A stretch of 36,955 bases of DNA, taken from Desulfovibrionaceae bacterium (lineage in GTDB: Bacteria; Desulfobacterota; Desulfovibrionia; Desulfovibrionales; Desulfovibrionaceae). This document shows, piece after piece, positions 33,364-36,955 of this stretch; position 1 is the first letter of the stretch; each line of letters begins with the position of its first letter. Below the pieces are notes generated by a model. That model saw only the letters and a program-made list of their open reading frames with translations, was not told the DNA's origin and did no database searches. The translations under genes were made by a program, and so were the position numbers. The stretch lies in the NCBI GenBank assembly GCA_017454105.1, contig JAFTDR010000188.1, positions 1 to 36,955 of the forward strand, written 5' to 3'.

Positions 33364-34611
33364 ATGGGCGTGTTGGACGATGCTCTTGTCATCACGGGCA
33401 TGGGTTGTGTCACGCCGCTTGGGATTGGTGTAGCGCGGTACTGGGAGGAACTCCTTGCAGGCTCTTGCGGTATTGGACCGATTACCCGTTTCGACGCAAG
33501 TAAGCTACCAGTGCGCATTGCGGCTGAAATCCGTGACTTTGATCCGGAGTCCTATTTTGAGAAGAGTGTTGTTCGGGGGACCTCCCTCTTCATGCAGTTT
33601 GGTCTTGTGGCAGCAAAGGAAGCTCTTGCGATGAGCGGCCTTGAGCCGGCCAGCTCTCCCGAAAGGGTGGGTATCGTCTTCGGTACGGCGTTAAGCGCGA
33701 TCGCTGAGATCTCGCAGACTGGCCAGCATTATCTTGAAAGCAAGACCAAGAAAATTCAGCCTCATTTTATTCCCTCCGTCTGCAACAATATGGGCGCAGC
33801 CCAGGCCTCCATTCTTTTTGGAATCAAGGGACCGTCTTTGACTGTGCAGACAGCCTGCTCCGCTGGGGGGGACGCTATCATGGTGGCTGTCATGCTCATA
33901 CGCTCCCATCTCTGCGATGCTGTTCTTGTGCTTGGCGGTGACAGTCTTGACTGCGATATCGCAATTTCCAGTCTCGCGCAGGCCAAGGCTTTATCGCGTG
34001 CGAACGAGACCCCTGAAAAAGCCTCAAGACCGTTTGATGCCCTGCGGGACGGCTTTGTTGTTGGGGAGGGGGGCGGAGCCCTTGTCCTTGAAACGGCTCG
34101 CAGTGCGCTATCCCGCAGTGCGAAACCTCTTGCCTATCTTGCGGGCTGCGGAAATACCTGTGACGGATATCACATAACAGCCCCACATCCAGAAGGGGAG
34201 GGCGCTGCCCGCTGCATGCGGCACGCTTTGGCCATGGCCGGTATTGAACCGTCTGCGATAGGCTACATCAATGCCCATGGCACCTCGACCGTTTTGGGAG
34301 ACATCGCCGAAACAAAGGCCGTGAAGCGGGTTTTTGGAGAGCATGTGCCGCCCATGAGTTCGACAAAGGGGGCGACTGGCCATCTTCTGGGTGCCGGGGG
34401 AATAACGGAAGTGATTGCCTGCGTGCAAAGCATACGCGCGGGCATGCTTCCTCCTACTATCAATTACGAAGTTCCCGATCCAGAATGCGATCTTGACTAT
34501 ATTCCTGTGCAAGCCCGGAAAGCGAGCATTACCTACGCTATGTCGAATGCTCTTGGTTTTGGAGGGCAGAATTCAAGCGTCATCGTCAAACGGTACGAGA
34601 GCGCGGAGTGA
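33364..34611 (+). CDS. fabF: Beta-ketoacyl-ACP synthase II (FabF-like)
   Basis: A 415-residue condensing enzyme that elongates acyl-ACP with malonyl-ACP in fatty-acid synthesis. The active-site Cys165 is in QTACSAGGD, His305 in NAHGTST, Lys335 in SSTKGATGH and His340 in HLLGAGG, matching E. coli FabF positions within two residues. The C-terminal motif reads SNALGFGGQN where SNSFGFGGTN is usual, a mild divergence. GAGGAGG lies just before the ATG. Because a FabF-like enzyme here sits next to an acyl-CoA ligase-like gene rather than with acpP, fabG and fabD, it could be a paralogue for a specialised chain. The main fab cluster is not in the window. Confidence 0.88.
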   Translation: MGVLDDALVITGMGCVTPLGIGVARYWEELLAGSCGIGPITRFDASKLPVRIAAEIRDFDPESYFEKSVVRGTSLFMQFGLVAAKEALAMSGLEPASSPERVGIVFGTALSAIAEISQTGQHYLESKTKKIQPHFIPSVCNNMGAAQASILFGIKGPSLTVQTACSAGGDAIMVAVMLIRSHLCDAVLVLGGDSLDCDIAISSLAQAKALSRANETPEKASRPFDALRDGFVVGEGGGALVLETARSALSRSAKPLAYLAGCGNTCDGYHITAPHPEGEGAARCMRHALAMAGIEPSAIGYINAHGTSTVLGDIAETKAVKRVFGEHVPPMSSTKGATGHLLGAGGITEVIACVQSIRAGMLPPTINYEVPDPECDLDYIPVQARKASITYAMSNALGFGGQNSSVIVKRYESAE

Positions 34612-34727
34612 CGCTTGTGTCTGTTTGCTTGCGTAGGGGACATCTTTTTTGAGCATATGCTTAGAGAAAACCCGAGACTGCTGGCCTGGGTGTACCGGGT
34701 GCTGAATGATATATTATGGAGAAAGGG

Positions 34728-36383
34728 ATGGAGTTCACATATGATGTAACGGCGTTCAAAGAGACTTTTGAGCATGAGTTCACCTGGCTTAGCGGTTTTA
34801 TGCGGAACGTCCATCGTTTTGCAGACAAGCGGGCTCTGTTTTATCCAGTAGCGGAAGGCAATGCGAAGTCATGGACCTACGCGGAGCTGAATTGTGCGGC
34901 AAATAAGCTCGGCCACGCTTTTCAGGCTGACGGCATTAAGAAAAATGACGTCGTTATGTACATGCTGTATAACTCTCCCGAGTTTGTCTTTTGCTATATA
35001 GCCTGTCACAAGATTGGAGCGATCAATAGCCCGGTTAACTACCGCTTGTCCTCCGCGGAACTTGCGGCCATTCTGGAGGACAGCCGCCCGCGTGTCTTTG
35101 TCTACGACGACAGTCTCGCAAAGAGCGTTCGCAATGCCCTTGAGCTTTCCGAGTTTATCCCCAAGCAGCTTATCTGTGTGCGCTCCCAATCCGCCTCCCA
35201 GAGCTATGAGTCGACCTGTTTGCGTGCGCGGGAGTTTGAAAGCTATATCGAATCGATGAGTTCCGAGAATCCCGAGCCCGACCGTCCGCCGCATATCTAC
35301 GATGAAACGACGCGTCTTTATACGTCTGGGACGACAAACAGGGCGCGCGCCGTCCCCATGAATGCGATCAACGAGGTCTTGTCCTCGCACGATGTGATGA
35401 TGCACTTTCCCCTAAACAGCACGGACCTTACAATGAATATGACTCCGTGGTTTCATAGGGGAGGGCTGCACTCAGGCGGGCCCACGCCGACCCTCTACGC
35501 TGGAGGGGAAGTCGTTATCTTAAGGGAATTTTCGCCCAAACAGTGTCTGCATATTGTTCAAAACCACAAGGTGACCTTTCTCATTGGTGTGCCGTCCATT
35601 ATTGCCCTTCTCGCCCGCATCCAGGAGCGCGAAAAGGCCGATTTGAGCTCTTTGCGCGGGATTGTGACTATGGGCAGTCCGTTTGAAAAGGTGGCCTGTG
35701 AGAAGTGTCTCAAGCTCTTTACCCCCAATATATTCAACGGCTACGGCACGACGGAAACGTTCTGGAACACCTTTCTTCGGCCGTATGATTTGCCCGCTAT
35801 GGCCGGGACCGCTGGGCGGTCTTGCACAGACGATGAAGTGCGCATAGTCCATGTTGTTGAGAATGGACATGCCGATCCCGATGACCTGGTCGCGAAGGAT
35901 AATACTGAGGTTGGGGAAATTATTATCAAGAGTCCGGCCAAATCGACGATGTGCTATGTGAACAATCCGAAGATGACGCGGGAGAAGTTTCACAAAGGCT
36001 ACCATTACACGGGAGATCTTGGCACATGGGATGCCAATGAGTTTGTGACCATCGTTTCGCGCAAAGACGACATGATTCTCTGCAATGGCGAGAATATCTA
36101 TCCCACGCAGATAGAGGCTGTGATCAATGCCCATCCGAAAGTTCAGGAGTGCGCTGTTGTCGGTGTGGCGGATCGCCTCCACGGCCAGTGTGTCGCTGCG
36201 TACATTGTTCCCTCAGATCCAAGCTTGACTGTTGATGAGATTAAGCGCTACTGTTTTGGTGTTCCACTGCTTTCTGCCTTTAAGCGTCCTCGTTTTTACT
36301 ACCTTGTGAAAGAGCTTCCGCACACTGCGACAGGTAAGATCACGCACTACGTTTTGCGCAAGAAGGCTATGGAGCAGAAATGA
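34728..36383 (+). CDS. AMP-dependent acyl-CoA synthetase/ligase-like enzyme
   Basis: A 551-residue class I adenylate-forming enzyme. It activates an organic acid as acyl-AMP and usually transfers it to CoA. The P-loop (A3) is LYTSGTTNRARAVPMN, where TSGTTGxPKG is usual, so the Gly and Lys are replaced. Other motifs are intact: NGYGTTETFW (A5), YTGDLGTWD (A7), SRKDDMILCNGENIYP (A8) and the catalytic Lys in HTATGKITHYV (A10). The start at 34728 is preferred to 34716 because GGAG lies 6 nt upstream. Substrate unknown. It follows the fabF-like gene by 116 nt; a weak functional link (fatty acid activation) is inferred. Confidence 0.88.
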   Translation: MEFTYDVTAFKETFEHEFTWLSGFMRNVHRFADKRALFYPVAEGNAKSWTYAELNCAANKLGHAFQADGIKKNDVVMYMLYNSPEFVFCYIACHKIGAINSPVNYRLSSAELAAILEDSRPRVFVYDDSLAKSVRNALELSEFIPKQLICVRSQSASQSYESTCLRAREFESYIESMSSENPEPDRPPHIYDETTRLYTSGTTNRARAVPMNAINEVLSSHDVMMHFPLNSTDLTMNMTPWFHRGGLHSGGPTPTLYAGGEVVILREFSPKQCLHIVQNHKVTFLIGVPSIIALLARIQEREKADLSSLRGIVTMGSPFEKVACEKCLKLFTPNIFNGYGTTETFWNTFLRPYDLPAMAGTAGRSCTDDEVRIVHVVENGHADPDDLVAKDNTEVGEIIIKSPAKSTMCYVNNPKMTREKFHKGYHYTGDLGTWDANEFVTIVSRKDDMILCNGENIYPTQIEAVINAHPKVQECAVVGVADRLHGQCVAAYIVPSDPSLTVDEIKRYCFGVPLLSAFKRPRFYYLVKELPHTATGKITHYVLRKKAMEQK

Positions 36384-36955
36384 TGCCTTATTTTTTCCCT
36401 CATTTTTTCCATTGTTACCTCGCGTAGAGCAGTCCGTTCCGTCAACCGGGCTTTCTTCCAGTTGTTTGTGAAGAAGAGGTATCACCATCAGTCCGTGTCG
36501 TGACTGATAAACGGTTTAGTCCGGCAGGCTGACTTAGATATTCGTGTCCGAGTTGGTCTGCCCGTGTTTTTATGCGGCAGGCTGGGTTGCGCCTTTCGGA
36601 CGAGGCGTATACAGGTTCCCTTAAGTCTGCAAGAGCAAAAATCCCTGTTTGCTCGTAAGAAAAGAAAAACCTAGTTGGAGATATACTAACAGACGCACGT
36701 ATTGATAGGAGTTGAGCCACTTGGGACAGCCAAGAGAAACGATTTGGCGTAGCGTGACGCCTAAAATCGTTAGGGCTTTCGTCTCTCCCTGTTTGCTACG
36801 ATTGTATTGTACGGTAGGAATTGCGAAGAAATAACTTGCAGAAAGTGTCAAAAAAGTCTAGCCTCTTTTTTTGACAGCCAGTTTCGCACTTTTCTGGGCA
36901 CTTGGGCGCCCCAAGGCCCAAGGCCCGCCCGCGTAAGTCACCAGTAGCTTGCTCT
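36384..36955. other. Window-end intergenic stretch of 570 bp
   Basis: No gene seen. It contains a hairpin ATCAGTC/GACTGAT (about 36487-36510) and a nested structure at 36546-36601 (GTCCGA/TCGGAC enclosing CTGCC/GGCAG). A repeated GGCAGGCTG occurs at about 36524 and 36577. A CTTGGG-CGC-CCCAAG palindrome lies near 36900. The GGCAGGCTG repeat and nested stem could be part of a structured RNA, but no known riboswitch core is recognised. Confidence 0.4.

Noticed and set aside
1..36955. tRNA and rRNA genes
   Set aside because: No GTTCGA-type T-loop with a matching acceptor stem and no rRNA core sequence was seen in the intergenic stretches.

Overview
The window looks like chromosome from a Desulfovibrionaceae (Desulfovibrio-like, Thermodesulfobacteriota) bacterium. 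The best lineage markers are an adenylate kinase whose LID carries Cys129, His135, Cys151 and Cys154, as I recall for the metal-binding Desulfovibrio gigas enzyme, and a small protein of the family often named 'pancreas/duodenum homeobox protein 1' in Desulfovibrio. SelA, MobA, a CHASE4 signalling protein and a Cache chemoreceptor fit the same group. The genus cannot be fixed from the sequence alone.

Layout. 1-6.8 kb: the 3' end of an HdeA-type gene, then a CHASE4-GGDEF-EAL protein and a methyl-accepting chemotaxis protein, each behind about 1.1 kb of apparently empty DNA. 6.9-12.1 kb: Sel1-repeat protein and SNase-like nuclease (plus), a small Desulfovibrio-type protein (minus), then an Fsr-like MFS transporter, a membrane-anchored protein and mobA (plus). 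12.1-17.2 kb: adk (minus) diverging from folC, selA and an M18 aminopeptidase. 17.2-23.06 kb: a gene-poor tract of almost 6 kb with diverged direct and inverted repeats, an AT-rich patch of TTGCGCAA-type palindromes and a frameshifted small gene. 23.06-28.6 kb: mltA and a YbgC thioesterase starting on opposite strands from one ATGCAT, a small coiled-coil membrane protein, an EF-G-like GTPase and a second MFS transporter. 28.6-30.2 kb: a 103-bp insertion with terminal inverted repeats and an 8-bp target duplication, a strong promoter pointing antisense, and a D-2-hydroxyacid dehydrogenase. 30.2-36.4 kb: hflK, hflC, mltB-like, fabF-like and an acyl-CoA ligase-like gene.

The genes are mostly envelope maintenance (MltA, MltB, HflKC), cofactor and selenium metabolism (MobA, FolC, SelA), translation (EF-G-like) and sensing. 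They form short, tightly packed transcription units with overlapping stops or starts, separated by unusually long gene-free stretches. That contrast, with the diverged repeats, suggests past insertions or deletions followed by decay (inference).

No CRISPR array, tRNA, rRNA or intact transposase was seen. The clearest new object is the small insertion at 28581-28683. The repeat-rich tract at 17.2-23 kb is the main unexplained region.
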